A DNA stretch of 64,000 bases from Flavobacteriales bacterium (GTDB taxonomy: Bacteria; Bacteroidota; Bacteroidia; Flavobacteriales_E; Vicingaceae): contig JABTUP010000001.1 in the NCBI GenBank assembly GCA_015075325.1, positions 186,001 through 250,000 of the forward strand. The letters run 5' to 3'. Made by a program: the position numbers and the translations under genes. This document shows, one piece after another, positions 1 through 8,346 of this stretch (position 1 is its first letter; every line of letters begins with the position of its first letter). The notes below the pieces were generated by a model. The model was not told the origin of the DNA and searched no databases. It saw only the letters and a program-made list of their open reading frames with translations.

Positions 1-37
1 TGTTAGCTCCTTTTCGAATTTTTATTTCTTTTGACAT
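1..37 (-). CDS. nqrA: NqrA N-terminus (Na+-translocating NADH:quinone reductase subunit A), partial
   Basis: An ATG on the minus strand opens a frame to the window edge reading MSKEIKIRKGAN. This resembles the N-terminus of subunit A of the sodium-pumping NADH:quinone reductase in Bacteroidota, a peripheral subunit of the membrane complex. Only 12 codons are visible, so identity rests on this short match and on a TAATTTTG -7 motif 27 nt upstream on the same strand. The rest lies outside the window, and the gene is divergent from the type IX plug gene. Confidence 0.5.
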   Translation of the reverse strand, partial: MSKEIKIRKGAN

Positions 38-63
38 GTGTCAGTTTTTATAAAATCTGGGAA

Positions 64-71
64 CAAAATTA
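64..71 (-). promoter_or_regulatory. -7 promoter element for nqrA
   Basis: Minus-strand TAATTTTG matches the Bacteroidota -7 consensus TAnnTTTG and lies 27 nt upstream of the nqrA ATG. No clear -33 TTG was confirmed. Confidence 0.45.
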
Positions 72-154
72 TAAAATAGAAATTGGTAAGCAACTTTTTT
101 GGCATAATTTTAATAGAAATTATTCAAGACACAATAAACCATCGCTAAAAGTGC

Positions 155-162
155 TAATTTTA
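155..162 (+). promoter_or_regulatory. Possible -7 element (TAATTTTA) before the type IX plug gene
   Basis: TAATTTTA deviates from TAnnTTTG only at the last base and ends 20 nt before the GTG start at 183. The same octamer stands 4 nt before the GTG start at 2175. Confidence 0.3.
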
Positions 163-182
163 CAGATAAAAAATACCATAAA

Positions 183-1541
183 GTGCTAAAAAAATCAATC
201 AATTTCCATTCGTTTTTCATGTGTTTTATAACATGTTTTTTTTGTTTAAAATCAACTTTTGCTTCTTCTTTTCAACAAACCACAAAAAGTGATAGCGTTA
301 ACGATTATGTTGAATCAAATTACCTCCGCTTCGACGATTATACTTACCATAATAAAATAAAATCGGTACAGTTTTTTAATACAAAAAACGTCATGAGTTA
401 TCCGATTATGAGTTTAGATGGAGGAGATAAACTTAAATTGATGTTTGACGATTTAGATATCGATTTAAAATACTACCACTACACCCTTATACATTGCAAT
501 GCCAATTGGCAACCTTCCGACCTGGTTCAAAAACAATATTTAGCAGGAAATTTTGATGATGAAATTAGAAATTACAAGTATTCTATGAATAGTGGAATTC
601 AGTACATTAATTACAGTGTTGAATTTCCAAATGAATTTATTACACCTCTGGTAAGTGGAAACTACATTTTAAAGGTTTACAATGGCTATAATAGTGATGA
701 AGTGGTAATAACCCGTCGTTTTATGGTGGTAAACAACAAAGTAGAAATAAAACCTACTGTAAAAGAAGCCACTAACGTTACCGAGCGTTTTGCTCGACAA
801 GAAGTTGATTTTACAGTGAATCATCAAAACACACCTATATTAAATCCTTACGATAACATTAAAGTGGTATTAATGCAAAATTACCGTTGGGACAATGCTA
901 TTACGGGGTTAGTCCCAAGATACATTAATGGCTCATTGCTCGATTACAATTACGAAGAAGAAAATGTTTTTGACGGTACTAACGAATTTAGAAACTTCGA
1001 TATCAAATCATTAATATCACAAACCATTAACATTAAACAAATTCAATACAACGAAAAAGATAAATTGCTTCATGTTTACATCAACGATGATGAAAATAGG
1101 TCGTTTAAACGCTACCTCTCTATGCCCGATTTAAACGGAAATTACTTGATTAAAAAAGATGAAAGTTTAACTGATAGTGATATTGAAGCGACTTATGTAA
1201 AAGTTCATTTTTCGCTAAAACAATACCCTGCATTAAAAGAAGGCAACGTGTATGTTTTTGGAAAACTGACCGACTGGAAGTTTAAAGATGAATTTAAAAT
1301 GAAATACGACACGCTAAACAATGTTTACGAAGCCGATGTACTACTAAAACAAGGCTACTACAACTACATGTATTGCGTGGTAAAAGATGGTGCAAAAAAC
1401 AAAGGCGATTTAACCCAATACGAAGGCACTTATTTTGAAACCGAAAACGATTACACCATTTTGGTTTATTACCGAAACCCTGTTTTGTATTACGATGAAT
1501 TGATTGGAATACAAACGTTTAATTCGATTAGAAGAAATTAA
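183..1541 (+). CDS. Type IX secretion system plug protein (DUF5103 family)
   Basis: A 452-residue exported protein matching the DUF5103 family, described as the plug that closes the SprA outer-membrane translocon of the type IX secretion system. An N-terminal signal peptide is visible (MLKKSIN followed by a hydrophobic run ending near FASS). The family pattern follows: SYPIMSLDGGDKLKLMFDDL, then the YHYTLIHCNANW segment around residues 98-109 and TRRFMVVN. The start is GTG at 183, kept because its two lysines give a proper signal-peptide n-region; ATG at 219 is the alternative. The length is usual for the family. Two downstream proteins carry type IX sorting domains, which fits a functional system in this genome. 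Confidence 0.82.
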   Translation: MLKKSINFHSFFMCFITCFFCLKSTFASSFQQTTKSDSVNDYVESNYLRFDDYTYHNKIKSVQFFNTKNVMSYPIMSLDGGDKLKLMFDDLDIDLKYYHYTLIHCNANWQPSDLVQKQYLAGNFDDEIRNYKYSMNSGIQYINYSVEFPNEFITPLVSGNYILKVYNGYNSDEVVITRRFMVVNNKVEIKPTVKEATNVTERFARQEVDFTVNHQNTPILNPYDNIKVVLMQNYRWDNAITGLVPRYINGSLLDYNYEEENVFDGTNEFRNFDIKSLISQTINIKQIQYNEKDKLLHVYINDDENRSFKRYLSMPDLNGNYLIKKDESLTDSDIEATYVKVHFSLKQYPALKEGNVYVFGKLTDWKFKDEFKMKYDTLNNVYEADVLLKQGYYNYMYCVVKDGAKNKGDLTQYEGTYFETENDYTILVYYRNPVLYYDELIGIQTFNSIRRN

Positions 1542-1563
1542 AAAATTATAAAATAAAATTTCT

Positions 1564-2103
1564 ATGACTACCGTTAAAAACACTAAAATCAATCTAATAT
1601 TTTATACTTTAATTTGTTCTTGTATATTATTTTTCATAAGTATTCTTGTTGAAATTTTTGGTGAAGGGGCAATAGATAATTCAGGTCCAAAAATTATATT
1701 CGGTCTTTTTTTAATGTTTGGACCTGGTGCAATATTCCTATTACTCCTTTTTATCTTTTACATAAATATTCAAAAGACTAAAATATTTAATTTATTACTA
1801 TTCTTTTTATTGAGTGGGTTAACTTATATTTTTATAGCATTTTATGCTAGTAAAAATCCTGAAATTAAATCATTATTAGCATTAACTGGTGCAATCTTAT
1901 TATTGTCTCTGTTAAAATATCTTATTCAAAAAAAAATATCATTATTTTCTATTATTCTTTCAGCCTTTATTGCCTATATATCATTCTTACCAAAAGTAGG
2001 TCGAGAATTTATGTCCATTAGTTTTAATATTTCACTTTGGTGGGTTGGAATTTCCCTAATTCTTTATTTTGACGATTATTTTAACTCCGACACATCACTA
2101 TAA
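1564..2103 (+). CDS. Uncharacterised integral membrane protein
   Basis: A 179-residue, strongly hydrophobic protein with about five or six predicted transmembrane segments (roughly residues 10-30, 45-68, 75-93, 98-114, 122-142 and 150-168). No family was recognised. It follows the plug gene by 22 nt on the same strand and could be co-transcribed with it. No signal peptide, catalytic motif or charged loop domain stands out. Codon use is very AT-rich, typical of poorly conserved membrane proteins in such genomes. Confidence 0.6.
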   Translation: MTTVKNTKINLIFYTLICSCILFFISILVEIFGEGAIDNSGPKIIFGLFLMFGPGAIFLLLLFIFYINIQKTKIFNLLLFFLLSGLTYIFIAFYASKNPEIKSLLALTGAILLLSLLKYLIQKKISLFSIILSAFIAYISFLPKVGREFMSISFNISLWWVGISLILYFDDYFNSDTSL

Positions 2104-2174
2104 TTAATATCTAAATGTGAATAAGTGTTAGACCAACAATATACATTCTTTAATTAAGTACCTAATTTTACCGT

Positions 2175-3344
2175 GTGAATCTATCAAAAATAGTATTTCT
2201 CGTTTTTATTTACGGCTGCTCTTTTGCACTAAAGGCTGAAGTGCTCAACATTGGCATATTGTCTGGTAAAAAAGTAACATCATTTATTTTTTCGCCACAG
2301 ATTGGCACCTACACCATTTTCACCGAAAACGGAAAACTCACCGAAATTTCTATTGAGGATATTGTTCAGTTAACGTTTTCCAACAATCAAATTGTATTGA
2401 AGAGTTTGGATAAAGATTTAGGCTCATTTAAAAAGGTAAAGTTTATTGGCACTTCGTGGAAAAACTCCTTTAAAATAAAAACCAATAGTCCTGAAGGAAA
2501 AATTACTTATTACGAAGATAATTTATTGGTAAACATAAACAACTACTACAACTACTTTCAGCTGATTAACAACATCGACATCGATAATTATGTTGGTGGT
2601 GTGGTAGAAGCCGAAGTGGGTAGAAGCCCTCCGGCAGAATATTTTAAATTGCAAGCCATTATTTGTAGAACGTATGCATTAAAAAACATCGACCGCCACC
2701 AACCCGAAGGTTTCAGTTTGTGCGACCAAGTGCATTGCCAAGCTTACCATGGAGAGCCAAAATCGGCAATAATAAAACAAGCTGCTGCTGAAACAAAAAA
2801 CGTGGTAATTGTAGATAGCGACATTAACCTTATTACAGCAACTTTTTACTCCAATTGTGGAGGACAAACTGCAAATTCTGAAGATGTATGGCGACAACCC
2901 ATTTATTACCTACGTTCTGTAAAAGATACCTTTTGTACCAAAGAAAACAATGCTGTTTGGACTAAAAAAGTAGCTAAAACCGATTGGGTAAATTACCTAA
3001 CCAACAAACACCAATTTCCGCAAGAACAAGTTCATCAAGAATGTGGATTGGATTATTTTCAATGCAGCAGAGAGCAGCATTTTGAAAATCAAAATATTAA
3101 AATACCATTTATAGATTTACGAAAGGATTGGAACTTAAAATCGGCTTATTTTGATGTAATAACCTCAGAAAATGAAGTAATTATTAAAGGAAAAGGTTAT
3201 GGACATGGTGTTGGGTTATGTCAGGAAGGAGCTATGCGAATGGCAAAATTGGGTTATAGTTACGCCGAAATTTTGCACTACTACTACAAAGATGTGCACA
3301 TGATTGATTTACAAGCGTTGGACTTTTTTAAGGAAGATTTTTAA
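2175..3344 (+). CDS. SpoIID/LytB-domain protein
   Basis: A 389-residue protein with a signal peptide (MNLSKIVFLVFIYGCSFALKA) and a SpoIID/LytB domain over about residues 115-375. Visible hallmarks are VEAEVG, the segment LQAIICRTYAL, and the C-terminal GKGYGHGVGLCQEGAMRMA. SpoIID is a peptidoglycan lytic transglycosylase in Bacillus; Bacteroidota homologues are presumed cell-wall enzymes of the periplasm. The start is GTG at 2175, supported by the signal peptide that follows directly. The TAATTTTA promoter-like octamer lies so close that the message may have almost no leader. Confidence 0.85.
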   Translation: MNLSKIVFLVFIYGCSFALKAEVLNIGILSGKKVTSFIFSPQIGTYTIFTENGKLTEISIEDIVQLTFSNNQIVLKSLDKDLGSFKKVKFIGTSWKNSFKIKTNSPEGKITYYEDNLLVNINNYYNYFQLINNIDIDNYVGGVVEAEVGRSPPAEYFKLQAIICRTYALKNIDRHQPEGFSLCDQVHCQAYHGEPKSAIIKQAAAETKNVVIVDSDINLITATFYSNCGGQTANSEDVWRQPIYYLRSVKDTFCTKENNAVWTKKVAKTDWVNYLTNKHQFPQEQVHQECGLDYFQCSREQHFENQNIKIPFIDLRKDWNLKSAYFDVITSENEVIIKGKGYGHGVGLCQEGAMRMAKLGYSYAEILHYYYKDVHMIDLQALDFFKEDF

Positions 3345-3376
3345 GATTTGTTTCTCGCAGATACTTCAGATTTTCG
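3345..3376 (+). repeat. Degenerate CGCAGAT/TTTTCGC intergenic repeat
   Basis: The stretch after the SpoIID stop contains TTTCTCGCAGATA and GATTTTCGC. A related inverted copy occurs at 58245-58275 (ATATCTGCGAGAAA). Similarity is partial, so this is reported as a probable member of a degenerate repeat family. Confidence 0.4.
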
Positions 3377-3422
3377 CAATTTTTTTTATTCTCGTAAGGG
3401 CGTTCAAAAATTTGAAATTTCT

Positions 3423-3689
3423 TTAAGGAAAAACTTTATAAATGTCACTTCGTTTTAAAAACCGAGTCATTACAATTGTATTTTCTTCTAAATAAAATCC
3501 CAATCGATAATCGCCAATTCTAATTCTATAAGCAAAAGGATGTCCTTTCATCTTTTTAATGCCATTCAACTGATTAATGATTTGAGCATTTTCAGCAGCG
3601 ATGATAACTTCTTTGATTTGTAGTTTTAGTTTAGCATTTGTTAGTCGCTGCAAATCTTTCTTAAAACTATTTAAAAAGACTACTTTCAT
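3423..3689 (-). CDS. RelE/ParE-family toxin of a type II toxin-antitoxin pair
   Basis: An 88-residue protein from the internal start MKVVFLNSFKKDLQRL, with the RelE/ParE fold signature: a first strand, two helices, then YRIRIGDYRLGFY and a closing strand with the basic segment TRFLKRSDIYK. A longer frame opens at 3734, but its extra residues (ATSMCHIKNNRYN) do not fit the fold, so 3689 was chosen. Toxins of this fold either cut mRNA on the ribosome or poison gyrase; which applies here cannot be told. The antitoxin lies 90 nt upstream. Confidence 0.78.
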   Translation of the reverse strand: MKVVFLNSFKKDLQRLTNAKLKLQIKEVIIAAENAQIINQLNGIKKMKGHPFAYRIRIGDYRLGFYLEENTIVMTRFLKRSDIYKVFP

Positions 3690-3779
3690 GTGGTTATATC
3701 TGTTGTTTTTTATATGGCACATGGAGGTCGCCAATATACATCATCTTAAGTGATAAAATTTTCAACATGGCTCGTTTCA

Positions 3780-4031
3780 TTATTTATCCAAAATATTCAT
3801 GATGTCATCACGACTAACTTCATCATTTCTATCGGCTTGTTGCATTAAAAGTAGTAAACCTAAATCTTCCTTCTCTTCTTGAGATAATTTATCTAATCGC
3901 TGTTTCTCTTTATATGCAACAAACCAACTTACAGCTTCCTCCATCAACCCTTTAACACTGTTGTTTTCAAAAACAGATAGAATTTTTAATTTGGTTAATG
4001 TTGCTTCATCTATATCTATATTCTTTCTCAT
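3780..4031 (-). CDS. Antitoxin partner of the RelE/ParE-type toxin
   Basis: An 83-residue protein beginning MRKNIDIDEATLTKLKILS, a short strand then helix typical of ribbon-helix-helix DNA-binding antitoxins. It continues with SVKGLMEEAVSWFV and ends in an acidic, helical C-terminus suited to toxin wrapping. It is the first gene of the pair, upstream of the toxin. The spacing of 90 nt to the toxin is wider than usual. A run of four 9-bp direct repeats upstream (4056-4091) is a candidate autoregulatory operator. Confidence 0.72.
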   Translation of the reverse strand: MRKNIDIDEATLTKLKILSVFENNSVKGLMEEAVSWFVAYKEKQRLDKLSQEEKEDLGLLLLMQQADRNDEVSRDDIMNILDK

Positions 4032-4055
4032 TTTGTTATTATTAAGAATTTAACA

Positions 4056-4091
4056 CAAATATACAAAATATACATGATATACAAAAAATAC
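4056..4091 (-). promoter_or_regulatory. Four 9-bp direct repeats, candidate antitoxin operator
   Basis: Four consecutive 9-mers (caaatatac, aaaatatac, atgatatac, aaaaaatac on the plus strand) precede the antitoxin start by 24 nt. Each carries a TATAC-like core. Tandem cores upstream of a ribbon-helix-helix antitoxin are a common autorepression arrangement. Confidence 0.45.
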
Positions 4092-4102
4092 TTTTTTACC
4101 AT

Positions 4103-5383
4103 CTATTCCAAAATCAATTTCATTTTTGGCGATTGTTCTACTTCTACTTGATTTTCTTTTTCAATAAACATGGTGGGAACACCATCAAAATCGGTTATTT
4201 TACCTTTAACAGTGAGTTGCTTACCCATAAATTCGGTAAGCGGATTGTAGCTAAAATTGACAATATTCTTTGCCATTATCATAACACTAAAAATTTGGTT
4301 GGGACTGCTTTTGTCTAGGTTGAAAAACAAGTGTCCGTTTTTAGTTTCTTTGGCATCTACCACCGTTCCTGTTACACTAACTGCTTTACCCGATTTAATA
4401 TGGTTTTTAGCAACAACTGTATTAAATGTTCCTGGCGGTAATGAGGGCTGATAAATAGGATCAACATCATTTTTTTGTTTTTCGGGTAACCAATCTGCAA
4501 TTATTTTCTGCGATTCCAATACTTCTTCCAACGAATCGTTGAGTTGGTAAAAGAAATTAATGCCCGTAATTTTTTCAACATCGTTTATTGTTACGGCATA
4601 AGAAGTTATTGGGTATTCCACTTTTTTATTAGGCATAATAAACCCGATGGCTTTGTTGTTGGTTAAATCAACCGCTACTTTGTAATAAAATTCTGGAATG
4701 GTTACTTTGTTTTTTCCACGTTCTAATTTGGGTAACGTATCATACAAAATAGGTCCTGTTACTACATACAACTGTGTTTCGGTATGCGTGGTAACATATT
4801 CTCTAAAAGTGGCTTCTAAACTTGCCCATTTTTGTCGGTTAAAATCGGGTTGTTGTGGCGACATGTTTGAATAATAATACGATTCGGACAATGCTTTTTT
4901 AGACCATCTAAAATCGGCAGATGGAGCCAAATGACCTCTGTCGTAGCCAAAACCATCGTATTTTATTTTTCCATCGGGTTGTTTTATCTTTAAGAAATAA
5001 TCATCATCATCAGCTGTTCCTGTTTTCACTAGAGTATCTTTTCTAAAATCATCTGTTCTCCCCTCTTTTCCTTTTACAATATCAGGCAAAATAATGTGGG
5101 CTACCCATTTGGCTTGTTCGTGTTTTTCTTCATAAACCAAACACATAGCAGAATGGCAAATAATTTCCTCTCCAACAGTTGTTTCGGGCATTCCAACCAA
5201 ATGTAAATCTTCTCTAATTTTTTCGAGTTTGAGGTCATTTAATTCTTCATTGAGTTTAGCATTTTTATTTCCTACTAACTCAATTTCTTGTTCAAGTTTG
5301 GTTATTCGCTCGGTAAGTGTTTGAGAAAATACTACTATCGGTATTAATAATAAAAAAGAAAAAAAACTTCTCATTAAAATCAT
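4103..5383 (-). CDS. Secreted DNA/RNA non-specific endonuclease with C-terminal OB-fold region
   Basis: A 426-residue exported nuclease of the NUC1/S. marcescens nuclease superfamily. After a signal peptide (FFSFLLLIPIVVFSQ) comes a short coiled coil (TERITKLEQEIE). The endonuclease domain follows at about residues 90-290, with the catalytic motif DRGHLAPSAD, whose His is the general base, and the SNMSPQ metal-site region. The last 100 residues (AVSVTGTVVDAKETKNGHLF and beyond) look like an OB-fold. The frame is open from 5422, but a TATTTTTG promoter at 5395-5402 excludes that start; ATG 5383 or 5374 is real. It is divergent from comEC. Confidence 0.85.
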   Translation of the reverse strand: MILMRSFFSFLLLIPIVVFSQTLTERITKLEQEIELVGNKNAKLNEELNDLKLEKIREDLHLVGMPETTVGEEIICHSAMCLVYEEKHEQAKWVAHIILPDIVKGKEGRTDDFRKDTLVKTGTADDDDYFLKIKQPDGKIKYDGFGYDRGHLAPSADFRWSKKALSESYYYSNMSPQQPDFNRQKWASLEATFREYVTTHTETQLYVVTGPILYDTLPKLERGKNKVTIPEFYYKVAVDLTNNKAIGFIMPNKKVEYPITSYAVTINDVEKITGINFFYQLNDSLEEVLESQKIIADWLPEKQKNDVDPIYQPSLPPGTFNTVVAKNHIKSGKAVSVTGTVVDAKETKNGHLFFNLDKSSPNQIFSVMIMAKNIVNFSYNPLTEFMGKQLTVKGKITDFDGVPTMFIEKENQVEVEQSPKMKLILE

Positions 5384-5394
5384 TTTTGTTTTAT

Positions 5395-5402
5395 CAAAAA
5401 TA
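5395..5402 (-). promoter_or_regulatory. -7 promoter element for the secreted nuclease
   Basis: Minus-strand TATTTTTG fits TAnnTTTG and lies 11 nt upstream of ATG 5383. It decides against the longer reading frame beginning at 5422. Confidence 0.45.
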
Positions 5403-5420
5403 AGATAAATTAGCCGAATC

Positions 5421-7541
5421 ATGAGTCATTTAAACCAACTCCCAATTTTAAGGTTTTTAATACCTCTCATTGCAGGAATTGTTGTTGCTGTTTATTTTCC
5501 TTCACAAAATCCACTTCAATTTTATGTTTTCGGGAGTCTATTTCTTCTCTTTGGAATTTCATTGATTATTAAACCGCTCAACTCTAATTTTGCTTTTCGA
5601 TGGTTTTTTGGAGTTTTAATTTACTTTTTGTTTTTTAATTTAGGTTATGGATTAACCAATAATCAATCATTAAAAGCCACACATAATCTTTCAAGTTTAA
5701 ACGAACAAGTGGTTATAGGCGAAATTGCTGAGCCACCAGTAGTAAAAGATAAAATAGTAAAGTGTGTTTTATCGATAACAGGAACAAAGCAACAAGAAAA
5801 TTGGCAAGCTACCAAAGGAAAGACTATTGTTTTCTTGCAAAAAGATAACGAATCAGAAAAACTAACTGTTGGTGATGTTATTTCATTTCAGCCCGAATTT
5901 AAAGATGTTCCTACAACTAAAAATCCATTGGAGTTTGATTACAAAAAATACCTATCGTTTCATTTAATCAACCAACAAGCGTTTTTAAAATCATTGAATT
6001 GGAAACTGCTCGATAAACCTGATAAGAACAACATTTTTGTACTTGCCGATGTTATTCGCCGAAAAATGATTTTTACTCTTGAAAAATTAGGGTTAACCAA
6101 TAACGAATTGGGCGTTGCTTCGGCATTGATACTTGGCTACAAAAACAACATTGAAGCACAACTCAAAAGTGCTTATTCGAGTGCCGGAGCAATGCACGTT
6201 TTGGCTGTTTCAGGTTTACACGTTGGCATTATTTTTATGATTTTTAATGTGTTGCTGAAATTTACCGAAAAGTTTAAATACGGCGGAATTATTAAAGGTA
6301 TTATATTACTTCTAGTGCTTTGGTTTTATGCGTTAATTACTGGGCTTTCTCCTTCTGTATTAAGATCTGCAACCATGTTTAGTTTTGTGGTTGCGGCAAA
6401 AATGATTAATCGAAGAACCAATTTTTTCAACACCCTTTCGGCATCGGCATTACTTCTTTTATTAGTAAATCCATTTTTGATTTTCGATGTTGGTTTTCAA
6501 CTTTCCTACTCAGCTGTTATCGGCATTGTTTTAATTCAACCTTGGTTTAGTAAATGGCTTTCTCCAACTACTTGGCTTGGAAATTATACTTGGGATTTGG
6601 TAACGGTTTCATTAGCTGCACAAATTGCAACATTTCCATTGGGATTGTATTATTTTCATCAGTTCCCCAATTATTTTTTGTTAGCTAATTTATTGGTTAT
6701 TCCTTTTGCTGTTATTATTCTTTGTTTGGGTCTTTTTACTTTAGCAGCTTCCTTTATCCCTGTTCTTTCAGTTTATATAGGAATGGGATTAAAATGGACT
6801 ATCTTTGGATTAAATTGGGTGGTAACTTACATCGACCAGCTGCCTTATGCAGTAACCAATAAAATCAAATTTACTTTAAGCGATACCATTTTTGTTTACT
6901 TAATAATTGGCTTTATTTTATTGCTTTTTGTTTATCGAAAATTCTATTATTTCGCTTTAGCAAGTATAACAACGCTTATGTTGTTAACCACCATTGGTTT
7001 TGATAAATTTAAACTATTAAACCAGAAAAAATTAATCGTGTACAACATTCCTAAACACACGGCAATCAATTTTATTGATGGAAACGATAATATTTTGATT
7101 TCTGATATTATGTTGAGTAAAGATAAACTAAAATTTCACGTTGAAAACAATTGGATAGACAAAGGGATAAAAGCAGAAAAAGTAGTGAATTTAGAAAACC
7201 TAAAGAAAGAACACCTCATTTCAAATCTGTACAAAATTGACAACCAAAATCTCTTTACCAAACGAAACTATTTTCAATATTACAACCATAAAATTGCCAT
7301 CATAGATAAAAACTTTAGAGCATTTATTCCACAAGAAAAACTGAATGTTGACTTTATAATATGGACACAAAACTGTAAAATTCCGTTAGAAAAATTGATA
7401 CAAACCTTTCAGTTTAAAAAACTCATTATTGATTCCTCTAATTCGACCTATATAAACGACAAATTAGTAAACGAAGCCAAACAACTAAAGATGGAATATT
7501 GGTCGGTTCAAGAAAACGGAGCTTTTGAAATAGATGTTTAA
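5421..7541 (+). CDS. comEC: ComEC/Rec2-family DNA uptake channel protein
   Basis: A 706-residue polytopic membrane protein matching ComEC/Rec2, the channel that carries single-stranded DNA across the inner membrane during natural transformation. N-terminal membrane segments and a soluble DUF4131-like region are followed by the competence domain with AMHVLAVSGLHVGIIF near residue 248 and LSPSVLRSATMF. The C-terminal 180 residues take the place of the metallo-beta-lactamase domain found in many ComEC proteins but show no HxHxDH motif, so that part is missing or degenerate. It starts at an ATG two bases into the longest opposite-strand frame of the nuclease gene. Confidence 0.9.
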   Translation: MSHLNQLPILRFLIPLIAGIVVAVYFPSQNPLQFYVFGSLFLLFGISLIIKPLNSNFAFRWFFGVLIYFLFFNLGYGLTNNQSLKATHNLSSLNEQVVIGEIAEPPVVKDKIVKCVLSITGTKQQENWQATKGKTIVFLQKDNESEKLTVGDVISFQPEFKDVPTTKNPLEFDYKKYLSFHLINQQAFLKSLNWKLLDKPDKNNIFVLADVIRRKMIFTLEKLGLTNNELGVASALILGYKNNIEAQLKSAYSSAGAMHVLAVSGLHVGIIFMIFNVLLKFTEKFKYGGIIKGIILLLVLWFYALITGLSPSVLRSATMFSFVVAAKMINRRTNFFNTLSASALLLLLVNPFLIFDVGFQLSYSAVIGIVLIQPWFSKWLSPTTWLGNYTWDLVTVSLAAQIATFPLGLYYFHQFPNYFLLANLLVIPFAVIILCLGLFTLAASFIPVLSVYIGMGLKWTIFGLNWVVTYIDQLPYAVTNKIKFTLSDTIFVYLIIGFILLLFVYRKFYYFALASITTLMLLTTIGFDKFKLLNQKKLIVYNIPKHTAINFIDGNDNILISDIMLSKDKLKFHVENNWIDKGIKAEKVVNLENLKKEHLISNLYKIDNQNLFTKRNYFQYYNHKIAIIDKNFRAFIPQEKLNVDFIIWTQNCKIPLEKLIQTFQFKKLIIDSSNSTYINDKLVNEAKQLKMEYWSVQENGAFEIDV

Positions 7542-7584
7542 CTACTTTTAACTACCGTTTTAATAACAGCCAAAATAAAATGAA

Positions 7585-7592
7585 TAACTTTG
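7585..7592 (+). promoter_or_regulatory. -7 promoter element very close to a start codon
   Basis: TAACTTTG matches TAnnTTTG and ends 4 nt before the ATG at 7597. Use of this promoter would give an almost leaderless message. Confidence 0.35.
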
Positions 7593-7596
7593 TCAA

Positions 7597-8346
7597 ATGA
7601 AAAATCTAATAAAAATATTGAGCTTTTTACTTGTAGTTTCAGCAATAAATCCAGTATTAGCACAATACAAACAACTTGATATCCATTCAAAAATTTTAAG
7701 CAAAAAAGATTCGAGTGTAATTGGTTTTGTACACATTATTAATTTAACAACAAAACATGGTGTAATTAGCGATTACAATGGAGAGTTTCATTTTACGGTA
7801 AACGAAAACGACACCATTAAACTTTCAGTTTTAGGTTATGAGCAACTCAAATTAAATGCAAAAATGGTTCCTTCAACCATTTATTTATCTCCAAAAAATT
7901 ATGAGTTGGATGAATTTACCGTAATTCCTTACAAAGATTTTGAAGAATTTAAAGAAGCCTTTATTAATCTGGTAATTATCGATACAACATTAAAAATGAA
8001 CCAGAGCTTGTTTATGTTTGAAGAAGATTTGTTTTTATTCAACAACAACGGTCGTTTTGGAGTTGTAGTACAAGGACCAATTTCTTCGCTTTACGATTAT
8101 TTTAGCAAAAGAGGAAAAAGCAAAAAACGCTACGAAGAACTGCTAGCAAAAGAGAAATACAAATCATATCTAGCAACAAAATACAACAACAAATTGGTTG
8201 CTGAAGTAACTAAATTAGAAGATGAGAAGAAAATTGATGAATTTATGAAGTATTGTAATTTTACTGATGAATTTATCTACAAATCAAACGATTACGACAT
8301 CATTAAAGCCATTCAAGATAACTTTAAAACATTCTCAGAAAAGTAA
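7597..8346 (+). CDS. Secreted protein with carboxypeptidase-regulatory-like domain
   Basis: A 249-residue exported protein. After a signal peptide (ILSFLLVVSAINPVLAQ) an N-terminal beta-sandwich of the carboxypeptidase D regulatory-like type spans about residues 25-105 (IHSKILSKKDSSVIGFVHII, GVISDYNGEFHF, LSVLGYEQ). This domain is common in Bacteroidota surface proteins and TonB-dependent receptors. The remaining 140 residues are charged and helical with no recognised motif. The function is unknown. Its stop directly abuts the convergent arsenate-reductase-like gene. Confidence 0.65.
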   Translation: MKNLIKILSFLLVVSAINPVLAQYKQLDIHSKILSKKDSSVIGFVHIINLTTKHGVISDYNGEFHFTVNENDTIKLSVLGYEQLKLNAKMVPSTIYLSPKNYELDEFTVIPYKDFEEFKEAFINLVIIDTTLKMNQSLFMFEEDLFLFNNNGRFGVVVQGPISSLYDYFSKRGKSKKRYEELLAKEKYKSYLATKYNNKLVAEVTKLEDEKKIDEFMKYCNFTDEFIYKSNDYDIIKAIQDNFKTFSEK

